Part shown: positions 1-10,884 of the stretch, piece after piece | Numbering within the stretch: the stretch's first letter is position 1 | Layout of the letters: every line of letters begins with the position of its first letter | Source: Bemisia tabaci | Taxonomy: Eukaryota > Arthropoda > Insecta > Hemiptera > Aleyrodidae | DNA: 64,000 nt | Direction: 5' to 3' | NCBI RefSeq assembly: GCF_918797505.1 | Contig: NC_092802.1 | Coordinates: 14,795,383-14,859,382, forward strand | Program-made: the position numbers and the translations under genes | The notes under the pieces: model-generated | Databases searched by the model: none | What the model was told of the DNA's origin: nothing | Seen by the model: the letters and a program-made list of their open reading frames with translations, nothing else

Positions 1-1664
1 GGTGTTGCCATATTTCATTGCCTAAAATCATAGAAAACCGAGTACTTATTTCAGTATTTGGGGGCTATTTCTCGTCGAGCTCATTCAGAAAAGTCCAAAA
101 ACCTTCATTTTTCATATGTTATGGCCGAATCACCAGTAATTACATACATTTATCTAACTACAGAACCTCCCATCGCGGCACGGCGTTGCCACATCATCGG
201 GGAAAAATCGAGAAAAATCCACGTTTCCCTGGATTTGAGCCATTTTTTCGGATTATGCGGATGGAATAAAGTTGAAAGACTTAAATTGCAGTATTCAGAG
301 ATACAAGTGGATCATACCTTGTGCCGGTATTCATTATTTTAATACATTGCGCTTATAGACAACCCATATTCTTACGATTTCTAGGCACGATATTTGCGCA
401 AGAGGATGCGACTTTCAAACATTGGCCGTGATCTGAAGTCCGAAAGAAAGTAAGCCATGTGTCAGAATCGCGAGTCCTCAATGCTGAATTTTTACCCGCC
501 CTGACAACCACCACCATCCCCCCTCCCTCCCCCAGCCCTCTTATCGGCAGCGATTGTTCAGAATTCTGCTTCCCGAAATGATAGGCTGATAATCGGGGTA
601 AAAAAACCGCTTAGAGAAGCACGTTTTGAAGTAAAAAACAGAAGAAAAGGAGCACTAAACTTCAAACTATCCGAAAAAATCTGCGGGATAAGCTGACTGA
701 AACGTGATCGCGAGCACACTGAAACCTCAATTTCAGGTGGGAATCAACCGCATCTGATGTAAATATTTACTAGTTGTTAGTGATAAAGTACTTACTGTCA
801 TACGAAGATTTGAAGATTCGGTGGATTGGAGATACGCTATAACACCCAGTAATCAGTCTATCTTTAGTCTACCGTAAAGATAACCGTTAATATACATCTA
901 CGGTAATCGTCACTCTAAGCATCTCGCAGACTGAAAATCAGCGTATTCGCAAAACGCAATATGCGCGACTTTGTATACGTACAATCATATGTCTTCTAAA
1001 GGAAATAATATTAAGCATCCTAAATCTCACACATATCGTAATTCATCCTCCATGTGCTTTGTGCCTATACTAAGTATGCAAATTGAGAAAAAAAATCAGG
1101 AAGTAGAATTCTGAACAATCGCTGCCGATAAGAGGGCTGGGGGAGGGAGGGGGATGGTGGTGGTTGTCAGGGCGGGTAAAAATTCAGCATTGAGGACTCG
1201 CGATTCTGACACATGGCTTACTTTCTTTCGGACTTCAGATCAATGTTTGAAAGTCGCATCCTCTTGCGCAAATATCGTGCCTAGAAATCGTAAGAATATG
1301 GGTTGTCTATAAGCGCAATGTATTAAAATAATGAATACCGGCACAAGGGATGATCCACTTGTATCTCTGAATACTGCAATTTAAGTCTTTCAACTTTATT
1401 CCATCCGCATAATCCGAAAAAATGGCTCAAATCCAGGGAAACGTGGATTTTTCTCGATTTTTCCCCGATGATGTGGCAACGCCGTGCCGCGATGGGAGGT
1501 TCTGTAGTTAGATAAATGTATGTAATTACTGGTGATTCGGCCATAACATATGAAAAATGAAGGTTTTTGGACTTTTCTGAATGAGCTCGACGAGAAATAG
1601 CCCCCAAATACTGAAATAAGTACTCGGTTTTCTATGATTTTAGGCAATGAAATATGGCAACACC
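1..1664. mobile_element. Fold-back element with ~570-bp terminal inverted repeats
   Basis: The left arm (1-573) is the reverse complement of the right arm (1099-1664). The only differences seen are a few substitutions, one 6-bp indel near 430 and one 1-bp indel in a C-run near 520. The ends read GGTGTTGCCATA. The interior (574-1098) is unique in this window and has no convincing ORF. The small ORFs in the arms are mirror copies of each other, so they are not genes. The element may extend left of base 1, and no TSD can be judged there. It is probably a non-autonomous DNA transposon; the superfamily is unknown. Confidence 0.85.
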
Positions 1665-2159
1665 GGCTTTTTTGGGGGGCTTTAAATCGGAAAAAGTTCT
1701 TAGAGGAAGGTTTTGACCACCCACGACCATTTTCTGCCAAAAAAGTTTAATTCTGGTGTAAGATGAGTCGCCTTTTTTAAGCCATTTTAAATAATGATGA
1801 AAAACAAGAAAAATTCTAAAAAGTTTTTTTTAACTATGAGCGCAAAGTTTGACATCGACGAAAATTGGCCAAAGTGACTCTCTTACATCCCTAATGAACA
1901 TACTTGCAGGATTTTTTTGTCCTCCGAAGGGATGTTACGAAACAGCGCGTCGAATGCTGAAAAACCCGCATTTTTCGCCAAAATTGGCCTTCAGACCCAT
2001 GTTTAGGCCAGTGGTAGACCCCGAAATAGACCGGAAATGACAAAACCATTGTGCATTCCGTAAAATATAGACCTTCAATGACCAAAAAATCGCGGAGTTG
2101 AGGAATTTTAGGGTGGGGCCAAAAAAGGCCCTTAACGATACCCCTCCTTTTAAGACTTT
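1665..2159. other. Unassigned sequence
   Basis: AT-rich sequence with short overlapping ORFs on both strands and no recognisable domain. I see no repeat shared with the rest of the window. Confidence 0.5.
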
Positions 2160-2300
2160 TTTGATCAAATTAGGAACAAAATCCTCTGAAAAAATCTGGG
2201 AAATATATTAAACAAATTCCCCGAAAGTTCATGATCTGTCGAAGGAGATTTGGCAATGGCTGGTGGTTCATACGGCGTTCTTCCTTAGCAGGGCAGTGTG
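2160..2300. mobile_element. D family MITE, right half
   Basis: It ends in the D-type right end (TTTGGCAA, then a TTCATACGGCGTTCTTCC box, then AGCAGGGCAG). The left half is missing. Confidence 0.6.
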
Positions 2301-2719
2301 ATAGAACGCTTTAACAACATTCGAATGTTGCCTTCCTCCTAGGAAAATATTTATTTTTGGGGAAATTTATGAATACATTGATGTCTAGTTTTCAGAAACT
2401 TCACATCAAGTTGCGAAAACATTTAATCTTATTCGTAAACTAATGATAAAAATTGTTTCTAACGAGTCTGCTTTGTTATCTTATAGGTTTAGGTTTAGAC
2501 TATCCCTGTTTAATTCCTGAGAAAAAATTTTTCTTTTTGCGGTCTAAAACTTCTGTAGCCTCATTATTTTCATACAATTAGAGGCTATATTTTAGAAAGT
2601 ATCATTAGCTAAAAAAAATTGCATGAATTGGTATTAATTATTGAGATACTAATTTATATTTCTACACTGAAAACAAAGTATTTAAAATTAAAGTAAATAA
2701 TGGGTAGGATACCTTCATA
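2301..2719. other. Unassigned AT-rich sequence
   Basis: I see no gene, RNA or repeat signature here. Confidence 0.5.
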
Positions 2720-2923
2720 CAGTGGCGTAGACAAGGAGGGGGAGGGGGGGGGGGGTCCAGGGGGTCTGGATCTGGACCTCCTCTCAGCATCGGTAATTGT
2801 ACCTTTTTTTTTACTTTTGAAGAGTAGACCTTAAGTACTATCAGGGACGTACACAAAATAATGTAAATTTTTTAGTTTTTGAATGCCCCCCCCCCCCTTA
2901 AGGAACTCCTAGCTACGCCACTG
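2720..2923. mobile_element. hAT-like MITE (Y)
   Basis: The ends are CAGTGGCGTAGACAAGGA and the inverted TCCTAGCTACGCCACTG, a typical hAT terminal type. Homopolymer runs flank the core (G-run near 2745, C-run near 2887). No clean 8-bp TSD was found. Length is ~204 bp. Confidence 0.65.
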
Positions 2924-3030
2924 TCTCTACATTATTAACAAAATTCACGAACTCCTCGGAAAATTCGAATATTATTAAAACCAGTTCAGCAACTTCCTAA
3001 GGCCAATACGCCAATTTCCCCTTCGTAAGG

Positions 3031-3188
3031 CACAGAGGCGTGGCGTGAATTGCGATACATCGATTGTTATGCCATTTAAACCTATGGAAAAGTATCGATA
3101 AACAGGGTGTTTGCAGCGGACACCTTAATAATCGATTCTTTGCCATAGGTTCAACAATCGATATATTGCAATTCACGCCACGCCACTG
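3031..3188. mobile_element. A family hAT-like MITE, copy A1
   Basis: The ends match the family terminus CAGTGGCGTGGCGTG (here CAGAGGCG on the left). The interior carries repeated ATCGAT boxes and TTTAAAC/CCATAGGT motifs arranged as an imperfect palindrome. It lies 90 bp from copy A2. Confidence 0.8.
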
Positions 3189-3278
3189 GTAAAGCAGTTT
3201 TCCTAAGAATGCCTCGGAATTTCCACTGACTTTTCTAGGTATCCAGGAATTTTCCGAGTTCTTCAGGTCGCTTGCAGC

Positions 3279-3446
3279 CGGTAGCGTGGCGTGGCGTGCT
3301 TCGCGATATATCGATTGATCTGCCATTTGAACCAATGGAAAAGTATCGATTAGCAGGGTGTTTGCAGCAAACACCTTAATAATCGATTCTTTACCATAGC
3401 TTCAAATGGGAAATATCGATAATCGCTCATTCACGCCACGCCACTG
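3279..3446. mobile_element. A family hAT-like MITE, copy A2
   Basis: This is a full-length A element flanked by an 8-bp direct repeat CTTGCAGC (3271-3278 and 3447-3454). The 8-bp TSD supports hAT-type integration. The left terminus has an extra TGGCG unit. Confidence 0.8.
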
Positions 3447-3454
3447 CTTGCAGC

Positions 3455-4019
3455 CGTGGTCTGGCAATCTTACGAGACACGAGTCAGTTTTGCGAGAAGC
3501 TTTTCAAATTGACAAGAGAGCTAAAAGTTCGTCATTGTTGCCAGATGGTGCTGAAAACGCAGCACTTGCCCCCGTTGAAACCCACGTAAAATATCCACGA
3601 TGAATTGCACAATCTGGCGACCTCGAAGTTCGCGAAGTTGGATGTCGGGCCTTCTCACGTCATAAAACTTGCCCCATTCTCAACTTTCCACATTTTTTCG
3701 CCCCTACTTTCTCCTCATTTCCGCATCCCCCTCCGACCCCCCCCCCCTCTCGGAAAACTTTTCCGGGTCGCGGGCACGGGGGCATCCACCTGCATATTTC
3801 CGTTGAAATAATTTCCCGACCATTAACGGCGACATTAATTCATCTTGAAGCCGCGGTCTCACGGGGGGCTCGCGACGCGGAGTTGCGCGCGATTCATTCG
3901 CGCGACCAGGTGTGACAATTCACAGACCTGGGTGACACGAATCGCCATATTAGCGGGAACATGGGACATGTTTAAGGTGATTCTAAAGGAAATTTATTTC
4001 AGAGACCCCGAATTATTGC
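3455..4019. other. Unassigned, partly GC-rich sequence
   Basis: A pyrimidine-rich stretch (3715-3760) is followed by GC-rich sequence (3840-3960). Short ORFs show no recognisable domain. Confidence 0.4.
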
Positions 4020-4595
4020 AGCGCTTGGAAAAAAACACCGTATAAAAATTCAAACGATGCCGAATTTCTATCAGAAAAATATTTATTTTTGCGAAAAGTA
4101 ATGGATATTTTCCTCTAGAATCTTCAGGTATTACACGGAGAAAAAAAACCTCGTGCGTGGGACCCGAAGTTTAGGTCATATGGATCTCTGAAGTTTTTCG
4201 ATGGAGCATCTAAACACCTCAGATCTAGCTGTCGAGGTTCGGATCACACATCTTAAACTTCAGTTCTTACATCTGAAATACTTCAACCCGTAACCGAAGA
4301 AGAACCGAAGAGTAAGAACCGAAGTTTCAGATGTGTGATCTAAACCTCAGCAGCTGGACCTTAAGTGTTCAGATGCTAAATCGGAAAACTTCATAGATCC
4401 ATACGACCTAAACTTCGGGTCCCACGCAAGAAGTTTTTTTCTCCGTGTAACAATTGAATTATGATAAAAATTCATCGAAAAATTCTTTGAAATAACTCTC
4501 CAATTTTGCGGCAACACCGTAAAAAGGCAAATTCAAGGCAAATTCGGCAACACCTGAGGGTTCATACGGCGTTTTCCTACAGCATTGTATAACAG
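4020..4595. mobile_element. Degenerate D element interrupted by L1
   Basis: Eroded D-type sequence (CCGTAT box, ATTTTTGCG...) runs up to 4132. It resumes after 4448 and ends in a TTCATACGGCGTTTTCC box near 4560-4578. Another D right end follows at 4625-4675. The L element is nested inside. Confidence 0.5.
4133..4448. mobile_element. L family fold-back MITE, copy L1
   Basis: The ends are ACACGGAGAAAAAAA and the inverted TTTTTTTCTCCGTGT. Inside are paired boxes GGGACCCGAAG and CTTCGGGTCCC. The interior repeats AACTTC/GAAGTT-type words many times, making a compound palindrome. A second copy lies at 10885-11682. Confidence 0.8.
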
Positions 4596-4744
4596 CTGCC
4601 GTCTCATCAAAAAGAGCAGTAACGGAGCCTGGAGGTTCATACGGCGTTTTTCGTGCTCTGCTAGGAAATACGTCGTATAAGCATTCAAAAGATGCCAAAA
4701 ATACTTCATAGAATATTCAGTTATGAGATTATTTATAAATATTA

Positions 4745-4905
4745 CATCATGAAATTTGCATATACGGTAGGTTAACTTCCGAAAAAAATTCCGTGAAAAC
4801 TTCTGAAGAAAATAATAGCAAGTTTTCAGAGATTTAGTATTTTATCAGAATTAATTTGGCAACGTCCGAACTGTCATAGGACGTTTTTTTCTTAGCACGG
4901 GGCGG
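4745..4905. mobile_element. D family MITE, right half
   Basis: An eroded right end is visible (TTTGGCAACG, then ACGTTTTTTTCTTAGCACGG). Confidence 0.5.
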
Positions 4906-5060
4906 TATCGAGACCGTAAAATGGGATTCTCAGGGAGTATGCAGAGATTATGATCGTTATTCTCCTGACCCAATTCGTAATCTCGGCTATTGTCGCCAAC
5001 GTAAAGGTCCTCCATCAAACTGGAAACGGCTTAAAGGTGTTGAATCGCCGAGACCAGAGG

Positions 5061-5325
5061 CAGCGGCGATTTTACAAGTTGGCAACGTTGTATTTCCTCC
5101 ACTTAAATCCATTAAAAATATCGATTTTAGGCCACCATGCATCGATAGCTTTGCATAAATTTAACGGCGAGACCAGAGGCAGCGGCGATTTTACAAATTG
5201 GCAACGCTGTTTTTCCTCCACTTAAATCCATTAAAAATATCGATTTTAGGTCACCATGAATCGATAGCTTTGCATAAATTTAACGGAGGAAAGGCGGTGT
5301 TGCCAACTTTCAAGAATCGCCACTG
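5061..5325. mobile_element. B-like hAT MITE with internal 119-bp tandem duplication
   Basis: The ends are CAGCGGCGATTTTACAA and the inverted TCAAGAATCGCCACTG. The flanks ACCAGAGG and AAAAGAGG match at 6 of 8 bases. The left half plus ~12 bp of its flank is repeated in tandem (5049-5167 and 5168-5286, period 119 bp) with only a few differences. Confidence 0.7.
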
Positions 5326-5406
5326 AAAAGAGGCGGATCCAAACGTTCCAAATTCCTTTTCGCGAAAGTCATGTCAGCTAAAACTGATTGTGCCGAGGGT
5401 AAAAAT

Positions 5407-5761
5407 GGACGTATTTCTATTAAACGGAACTATGTGCATTATGACGTGAGTCCTGGGGCCCTTAAGAGTGTATGCATAACAGGGCTCACGTCATAACGCA
5501 CATCGTTTTGTTCAATACACTGGGGGAAAAAAAAACACATTGTATCTAGAGTCCAGACTCTCGAAAACATTGACAAGAAAAATGACTCTTGATTCAATTA
5601 GATTTAAGCTTAAATCAAAAGGACATCCGCTCAAATTAAGAGGCTTGGTTCTTGATTTAAGCTTAAATCTGATTGAATCAAGAGTATTTTTTCTTGTCGA
5701 TGTTTTTAAGAGTCTGGACTCTAGATCCAATGTGGTTTTTTTCCGGTGTAGAAATACGTCC
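5407..5761. mobile_element. R family small palindromic MITE (R1), split by C1
   Basis: The ends are GGACGTATTTCTAT and the inverted GAAATACGTCC. The arms contain GTGCATTATGACGTGAG and its complement. The second copy, R2 at 58382-58502, is uninterrupted and shows the original right arm TTTGATAGAAATACGTCC, into which C1 inserted at the TA. Confidence 0.75.
5518..5748. mobile_element. C family palindromic MITE, copy C1
   Basis: The family ends are CACTGGAAAAAA. The arms carry TCTAGAGTCCAGACTCTT and TTGATTCAATC boxes and fold on each other. It is inserted in R1 and flanked by TA on both sides (5516-5517 and 5749-5750). The intact R2 copy has a single TA, so the TSD is TA, as for Tc1/mariner-type elements. 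Confidence 0.85.
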
Positions 5762-5955
5762 AGACTCTTGAAAACATTGACAAAAAATAGACTCTTGATT
5801 CAATCAGATTTAAGCTTAAATCAAGAACCAGTCCTCTAAATTTGAGCGGATTTCCTTTTGATTTAAGCAAAAATCTGATTGAATCAAGAGTATTTTTTCT
5901 TGTTAATGTTTTCAAGAGTCTGGACTATAGATCCAATGTGTTTTTTTTTCCAGTG
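5758..5955. mobile_element. C family MITE, copy C2, left-truncated
   Basis: It begins inside the C left arm at GTCCAGACTC, which overlaps the GTCC end of R1 by 4 bp (microhomology junction). It ends at the normal CCAGTG terminus. Confidence 0.8.
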
Positions 5956-6411
5956 CATTGTAAGGACACTTGTAAAAGGTCGCTACTTAGTTCGGAGAGA
6001 TAAACATCCTTCACTTGATTCCGCACTAGTCACATTCCGAGAATTTTCTCGTAAATGAAACAAAGATGAAATCTGAAGTGAGATACAAGAGGGAAGAGGC
6101 ATCATTGGATAACAGGCCAGGCCATACAGAACCAAAAACTTCACAAACAACGAAAACACGCATTTGATAAAACGCAAAACGAACGGTGAAAATCAAAGAG
6201 AAGCTATGAAATAAATCAAGGAAACGAAATTAAACATCATACTGAGTGGACCATATTGAAGAGGGGGCATGGAACAAAGGCAACTAATAATAACCGGACG
6301 AACAGAACTTAAGGGCTAGTAAAGGACAGCCTTTCCGGTATCATTTTGAACCTCTCCAAATCCACTTGGTCTTTGACGAAAGGAAAGGGAGCGGCGCGCA
6401 GTGGGTCGAGC
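5956..6411. other. Unassigned sequence
   Basis: I see no gene or repeat signature. Short ORFs are not recognisable. Confidence 0.5.
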
Positions 6412-6574
6412 CCATTGGCGGACCCAGAAACTTGGCAACATTGTCTTTCCTCTATTTAAACATATAGAAATGTATCGATTCTTGGAGGGGCCAGGTGCTC
6501 CGACAAGAATCGATTATTTAGCGTAGGTTTAAATGGAGAAAATCCGGCGTTGCCAAATTGCTAGATCAGCCTTT
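6412..6574. mobile_element. B family hAT-like MITE, copy B1
   Basis: The ends are CCATTGGCGGACCCAG and the inverted CTAGATCAGCCTTT, with TTGGCAAC and GTTGCCAA boxes and internal ATCGATTCTTGGAG. The flanking 8-mers GGTCGAGC and GATCGAGT match at 6 of 8. The structure is the same as B2, which has a perfect 8-bp TSD. Confidence 0.7.
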
Positions 6575-6783
6575 GATCGAGTCGGAAGAGGTCGGACATG
6601 TTTTAAAAATTTCAAACACGAAAATCTCATTCATTGATATGAAATACAAATGTTCAGACGGTAGTTTCTTTGGTTTTTTCGTAAAAATTTTCTATAAAAA
6701 GCATCCCTTAAAATTGAAATGGATCAGTTGCGCTGGTCACAAAACCGTGTTTTGATGCTTGATTACTATAGATCAGCTATGAA

Positions 6784-7257
6784 TAATAAGATCTGTCCTA
6801 TCAGCAACTTTCTACAATCAGTATTAACCAGTGGCGTAGCTTGAGTTTCGATACATCGATTGTTGTGCCATTTAAACACATGGTAAAGAATCGATTATTA
6901 AGGCGTTCGCTGCGAACACCCTGTTTATCGATCCTTTTCCATAGGTTTAAATGGCCGATCAGTCGATATGTCGCAAGCACACCACGCCACTGGTATTAAC
7001 CGAGATATCGCGCTTTGAAAAATTCGGTTTATGACGTCATCCACAGCCGTAGTGACACCCTTGGTTTCTTCCATCTTGCTTACCGAGTAACGTTGAGTAA
7101 CCAGTGCAAATGTGCGTCACACCGACTGGTGAAATCAAGGTGTAAGAGACCAAGGGTGTCACTACCGCAATGGATGACGTCAAAAACCCGACTTTTCAAA
7201 GGGCGATATCCCGATTTATATTGAACGTAGAAAGTTGCTGTCTAACCAGATCTTATT
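6784..7257. mobile_element. W inverted-repeat element containing A3
   Basis: The ends are TAATAAGATCTG and the inverted CAGATCTTATTA, with paired boxes AGCAACTTTCTAC/GTAGAAAGTTGCT and GTGACACCCTTGG/CCAAGGGTGTCAC. The left arm is split by the A3 insertion. Confidence 0.75.
6829..6992. mobile_element. A family hAT-like MITE, copy A3
   Basis: Flanked by a perfect 8-bp TSD GTATTAAC (6821-6828 and 6993-7000). The left end is CAGTGGCGTAGC and the right end is CCACGCCACTG. This is the clearest evidence that A elements integrate like hAT transposons. Confidence 0.9.
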
Positions 7258-7339
7258 ATTTTAAAATGGTCTACAAGAATATAGCATCAAAATAGGATTC
7301 TATGACCACCGCAACTGACCCATTGTGACAAAATAACTA

Positions 7340-7404
7340 TACACTTTTACAATTTTGGTCAAAAATTTAATGTCCCATTTTTTCGAAAGACTTGTTCCAC
7401 TGTG
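7340..7404. mobile_element. N family fragment (right end)
   Basis: Sequence related to the N right arm (AAAAATTTAATGTCC) ends in CCACTGTG, followed by CGGCG, which fits the CGNCG target seen at other N copies. Confidence 0.5.
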
Positions 7405-7629
7405 CGGCGCTTTTTACTGTCCCTTTTAATACGCCCGAGTGGATTTGGAGTGATCCTCTCACAAGAGGCCTTGCCTCTCGTTGTGAGTGGTTCACTATCC
7501 AAAGCTGGCTAAGCTCAGAAAGAGAGGGAGGGGAAGAGATACTTATGAAACTGCTTCAGATTTCGGACGCGAAGACCAGATGTACGGACGACGCATAGCC
7601 CACTGGGTATAGGATCAAACAATGAAGAA

Positions 7630-7909
7630 CAGGCTGTCTAGTTGTTTTTCATTTTGAGAAATCATGACGAAATCCTGATTTTTCCTGATTTTTAACTGCT
7701 AAATCCTGATTCCATAATTTTATCAAATCCTGATTTTTTGCGGAGAAAAATTAAAATTTCTGCTTAAGCGTACGCGAAAGCATAAAAAAATCCGATCGGA
7801 CGGTCGACTTTTCTCAAATCCTGATGAAATCGGGATTAAATCCTGATTAACCTCAAATCCTGATAGAATCGGGGAAATCGGGGAAATCCTGATGATGCTT
7901 GACACCCTG
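7630..7909. mobile_element. G family MITE, copy G1
   Basis: The ends are CAGGCTGTCTAG and the inverted CTTGACACCCTG. The interior repeats TCCTGATTTT-type words many times. Flanked by a perfect 5-bp TSD AAGAA (7625-7629 and 7910-7914). Confidence 0.85.
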
Positions 7910-8054
7910 AAGAATCTTTAAACGCCTCCTAAACTTCCGTTCGTTAAGCAAGTTTGTAATTAGCGTTAAAAACTTTCTCGGCATTAAATTATTAAATACC
8001 CTTTGTTAAAAGAATGTAAACGCGAAATCAGGGAATTCCGAAAAAGACAAAGAT

Positions 8055-8113
8055 TGTTGAAAATTTTTTCAAGAGTCTGGACTCTAGACCCAAGAGACAC
8101 TTTTTTCCGGTGC
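8055..8113. mobile_element. C family half-copy C3
   Basis: Only the right arm remains (AAGAGTCTGGACTCTAGA ... TTTTTTCCGGTG). Confidence 0.7.
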
Positions 8114-8203
8114 AGGGATATTTCGTCCCTTAACAAACCCTGGTAGTTCCAGGTCCTCGGGGCCATGACTTAATGACGATCTCGTAAAATGTCCTATCGC
8201 TGA

Positions 8204-8370
8204 CAGTGGCGTGGCGTGAATTGCGATGTATCGATTGTTATTCCATTTAAACCAATGGTAAATAATCGATTATTAAGGTGTTCGCTGCGAACACCCTGTT
8301 TATCGATCCTTTTCCATATAGGTTTAAACGGCATAACAATCGATATATCGCAAAGCACGCCACGCCACTG
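8204..8370. mobile_element. A family hAT-like MITE, copy A4
   Basis: Full length, with ends CAGTGGCGTGGCGTG and CACGCCACGCCACTG. The flanks share CGCTGA (one-base offset), so the TSD is imperfect. The interior has the usual ATCGAT boxes and the AAGGTGTTCGC/GCGAACACC hairpin. Confidence 0.85.
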
Positions 8371-8722
8371 CCGCTGATCCCTGCGCACGGGGTGGAACGA
8401 CGACACTGGTCTAATTTAAACCGGGAAACGCGGGTTTTCTCCCGAGAGTATTCGTATTTAGGTCTTAAGGCCCGGATACACCTGCGAGTTATAAGCTCTT
8501 GTTGAAAGTTGACCAATAGGCGAGGAAGATTTCGATGGCTCGACGTCGAGGAATCGAAATCCTGCTTTCCTACTGGTGTTTCGCTTTCAACAAGCGCTCG
8601 TTACTCGCAAATGTATCTGCCGCTTTTGGTTTCCGCCCGATTCCAGACGTTCACGTAGCTTGATTGATTTTTAAGCCATCGTCCCACGTGAATGAGCTGG
8701 AAAATATCGAATGCGCCCTACT

Positions 8723-8887
8723 CAGCGGCGCGGCGTGAATTACGATGTATCGATTGTTGTGCCATTTAAACCTACGATAAAGAATCGATTATTTAGGAGT
8801 TCGCTGCGTGCACCCTGTTTATCGATCCTTTTCCATGGGTTTAAATGGCATAACAATCGATATATCGCAACTCACGCCACGCCACTG
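8723..8887. mobile_element. A family hAT-like MITE, copy A5
   Basis: Flanked by 8-mers GCCCTACT (8715-8722) and GTCCTACT (8888-8895), with one mismatch. Its ends are CAGCGGCGCGGCGTG and CACGCCACGCCACTG. Confidence 0.85.
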
Positions 8888-8933
8888 GTCCTACTCGAGA
8901 GCCCACTATACGATCTTATGGATCTTCGTACGG

Positions 8934-9525
8934 TGCCAAATTTAACGCAAATTACAGATTTAATTTGTGATATTCAATTTGACCGACTTTTGACGAGGTC
9001 GTAGGTTTTCAATACCGAAGATTTGGTCACTTCAACTCAAAGATCTGGTCGATTTGACGCAGGGAAAACTAGCAAACACAAAACTAACCAACAACTAGTG
9101 TTTCGTGCTTTGCTTCCCATACTATGACACAAAATTTTGGTTATTTTTTCTTACAGTGTATTTCACCGTTCTGTTACCAATAGTTCAGGTCACAATTTTA
9201 GGGTTTTGTTCTTTCTCAGAAGAAAATATTCCACCCAGGATATATTGCAACATTTGAAAGCTCACATGTTGTTCTTTTGATATTCGTACGCTGCCAAATT
9301 TAACGCAAATTAGGATTAAAATTGCGATTATTCAATTTGACCGACTATTAACGAGGTCGTGGGTTTTCAACACCAAAGATTTGGTCGATTGGACACAGGG
9401 AAAACTAACACACAAAAAACTGACCAACAGCTTGTATAACTCCGTGTTTTGTTTGCCATTATACCATAACACAAATTTTGGTTATTTCTTCTGACCGTAT
9501 ATTCTACCGTCCTGTTACCTACCTG
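8934..9525. repeat. 348-bp tandem duplication, two units
   Basis: Sequence from 8934 (TCGTACGGTGCCAAATTTAA) recurs from 9282 (TCGTACGCTGCCAAATTTAA) with an offset of 348 bp. It stays aligned through TTTTGGTTATTT and CCGT.CTGTTACC. The units differ by scattered substitutions and short indels, so this is an older local duplication. No coding function is seen. Confidence 0.75.
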
Positions 9526-9530
9526 TGCTA

Positions 9531-9773
9531 AGGAAAATAGCCGTATGAACCTTCAGGCGTTGCCAAATATTTTTCGACAAAATCAAAAATTTTCAGGAAA
9601 ATTTGTGAATATTTACGATACGATTTTCAGAGGATTTTGTTCATAATTTGTTCTAAAAAGTCTGAAAATTTCAAGGACAAATTATCATAACTTCTCTCAA
9701 AAATAGACTTTTTATTCGAGGGAATTTTACAGATCTTGAACGTTCATACGGCGTTTTTCCTTAGCTCGGCAGT
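9531..9773. mobile_element. D family MITE, copy D2
   Basis: The left end is CTGTGCTAAGGAAAATAG and the right end is TTTTTCCTTAGCTCGGCAG followed by TA. Both arms carry the GTATGAAC/GTTCATAC box and a TTGCCAAAT box. Confidence 0.8.
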
Positions 9774-9791
9774 ACAGTTCAGGTCAAATTA

Positions 9792-10297
9792 ATGGAGATG
9801 TTGCATGTGTGAGGGATTTGCGATTCGACCATTGATTCTTATGTAAAAGTTCGCAAAAAATACGATGGTACCACTGGTTTTCTCTGAAATCATCTCCCAA
9901 GCTCAAAAAATGCTCTCAAAGTGAGGCCAAAAGGGAGGGGATATCCCACCCTACCCTGAGAGTCCACCTCTACATCAAAACAAACTCTCTATGCAAAGAT
10001 AGGGAGCAAATACATTAGCAGGATTGCCGTCTTTTCAGTTTTGGAGTCCCCAAATAGAGTGGCGACCCTGCTGATGTATTGCCTCCCTATCTATGTATGG
10101 AGAGTTTGTTTTGATGGAGAGGTGGACTCTCAGGGTAGGGTAGGATATCCCCTCCATTTTGGCCTCACTTTGAGAGCCTTTTTTGAACTTGGGAGATGAT
10201 TTCAGAGAAAACCAGTGGCACCTTTGTGTTTCTTGCAAACTTCTACATAAGAATTGATGGTCAAATCGCAAATCCCTCACACATGCAACATCTCCAT
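9792..10297. mobile_element. K family fold-back element, copy K1
   Basis: About 505 bp. The left arm begins TGGAGATGTTGCATGTGTGA and the right arm is its near-complement ending ACACATGCAACATCTCCA. The arms are ~240 bp each with a ~25-bp loop. Four other copies occur in the window. It has no ORF of its own; transcription would give a long hairpin. Confidence 0.9.
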
Positions 10298-10395
10298 TGC
10301 GTCTTTGTCTTCCTTAAGAGAAAATTTCCACCGTGGATATTTGACAACATTTGAAAGCTCATACGGCGTTCTTTGTCACGGCAGCACACTGATTC
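10298..10395. mobile_element. D-related right-end fragment
   Basis: Contains AAAGCTCATACGGCGTTCTT and CACGGCAG, like the right end of D. Confidence 0.45.
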
Positions 10396-10884
10396 CGTGC
10401 ATAATTCATGAGTTAATCGGTGCAGGAGAGCCCCGACCGGGTATTCGACCCCCGAACTTTCCGTTTCCACAGCGCGCGCGAGGGAGGGAAGGTCACACGG
10501 ACTAAAAATCCAGAACTGGGTTAATTATTGCCTCGTTAATTATTTTCTAGGGGCGTGAAACTGCCCCGTTCGAGTTTTGGTGTCTTCTCGCGATGGAAAG
10601 GCATAAACGGACGGGTTGTTTCGGAAAGACAACGCGTGTCCTCGCTCCTATAGATCCCGAACCACGTTAGAACACTTGGGTTTTGGAGTTCATCTCGAAA
10701 TGAACGTACTCAACCTTCGGCATTTTGCGGTGATGGGTGTATCACGACGTGTAGCGCGTGAAAGCTGTGTAATTAAATTCGGGGGCGCTCTCGTTCGTAG
10801 GCTTTTGTGTAGTGTCATTAATTGAGCTATCCAGGAATAAAAATAGGGGTTGCCGTAAAAAAGGAAAGTACGACCGCGCTCAGG
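10396..10884. other. Unassigned sequence
   Basis: No recognisable gene or repeat. It includes a purine-rich patch near 10480. Confidence 0.5.

Noticed and set aside
1323..1740. ORFs of 94 and 114 codons, mirrored at 18-342
   Set aside because: They lie in the two arms of the fold-back element and are copies of each other in opposite orientation; no domain recognised.
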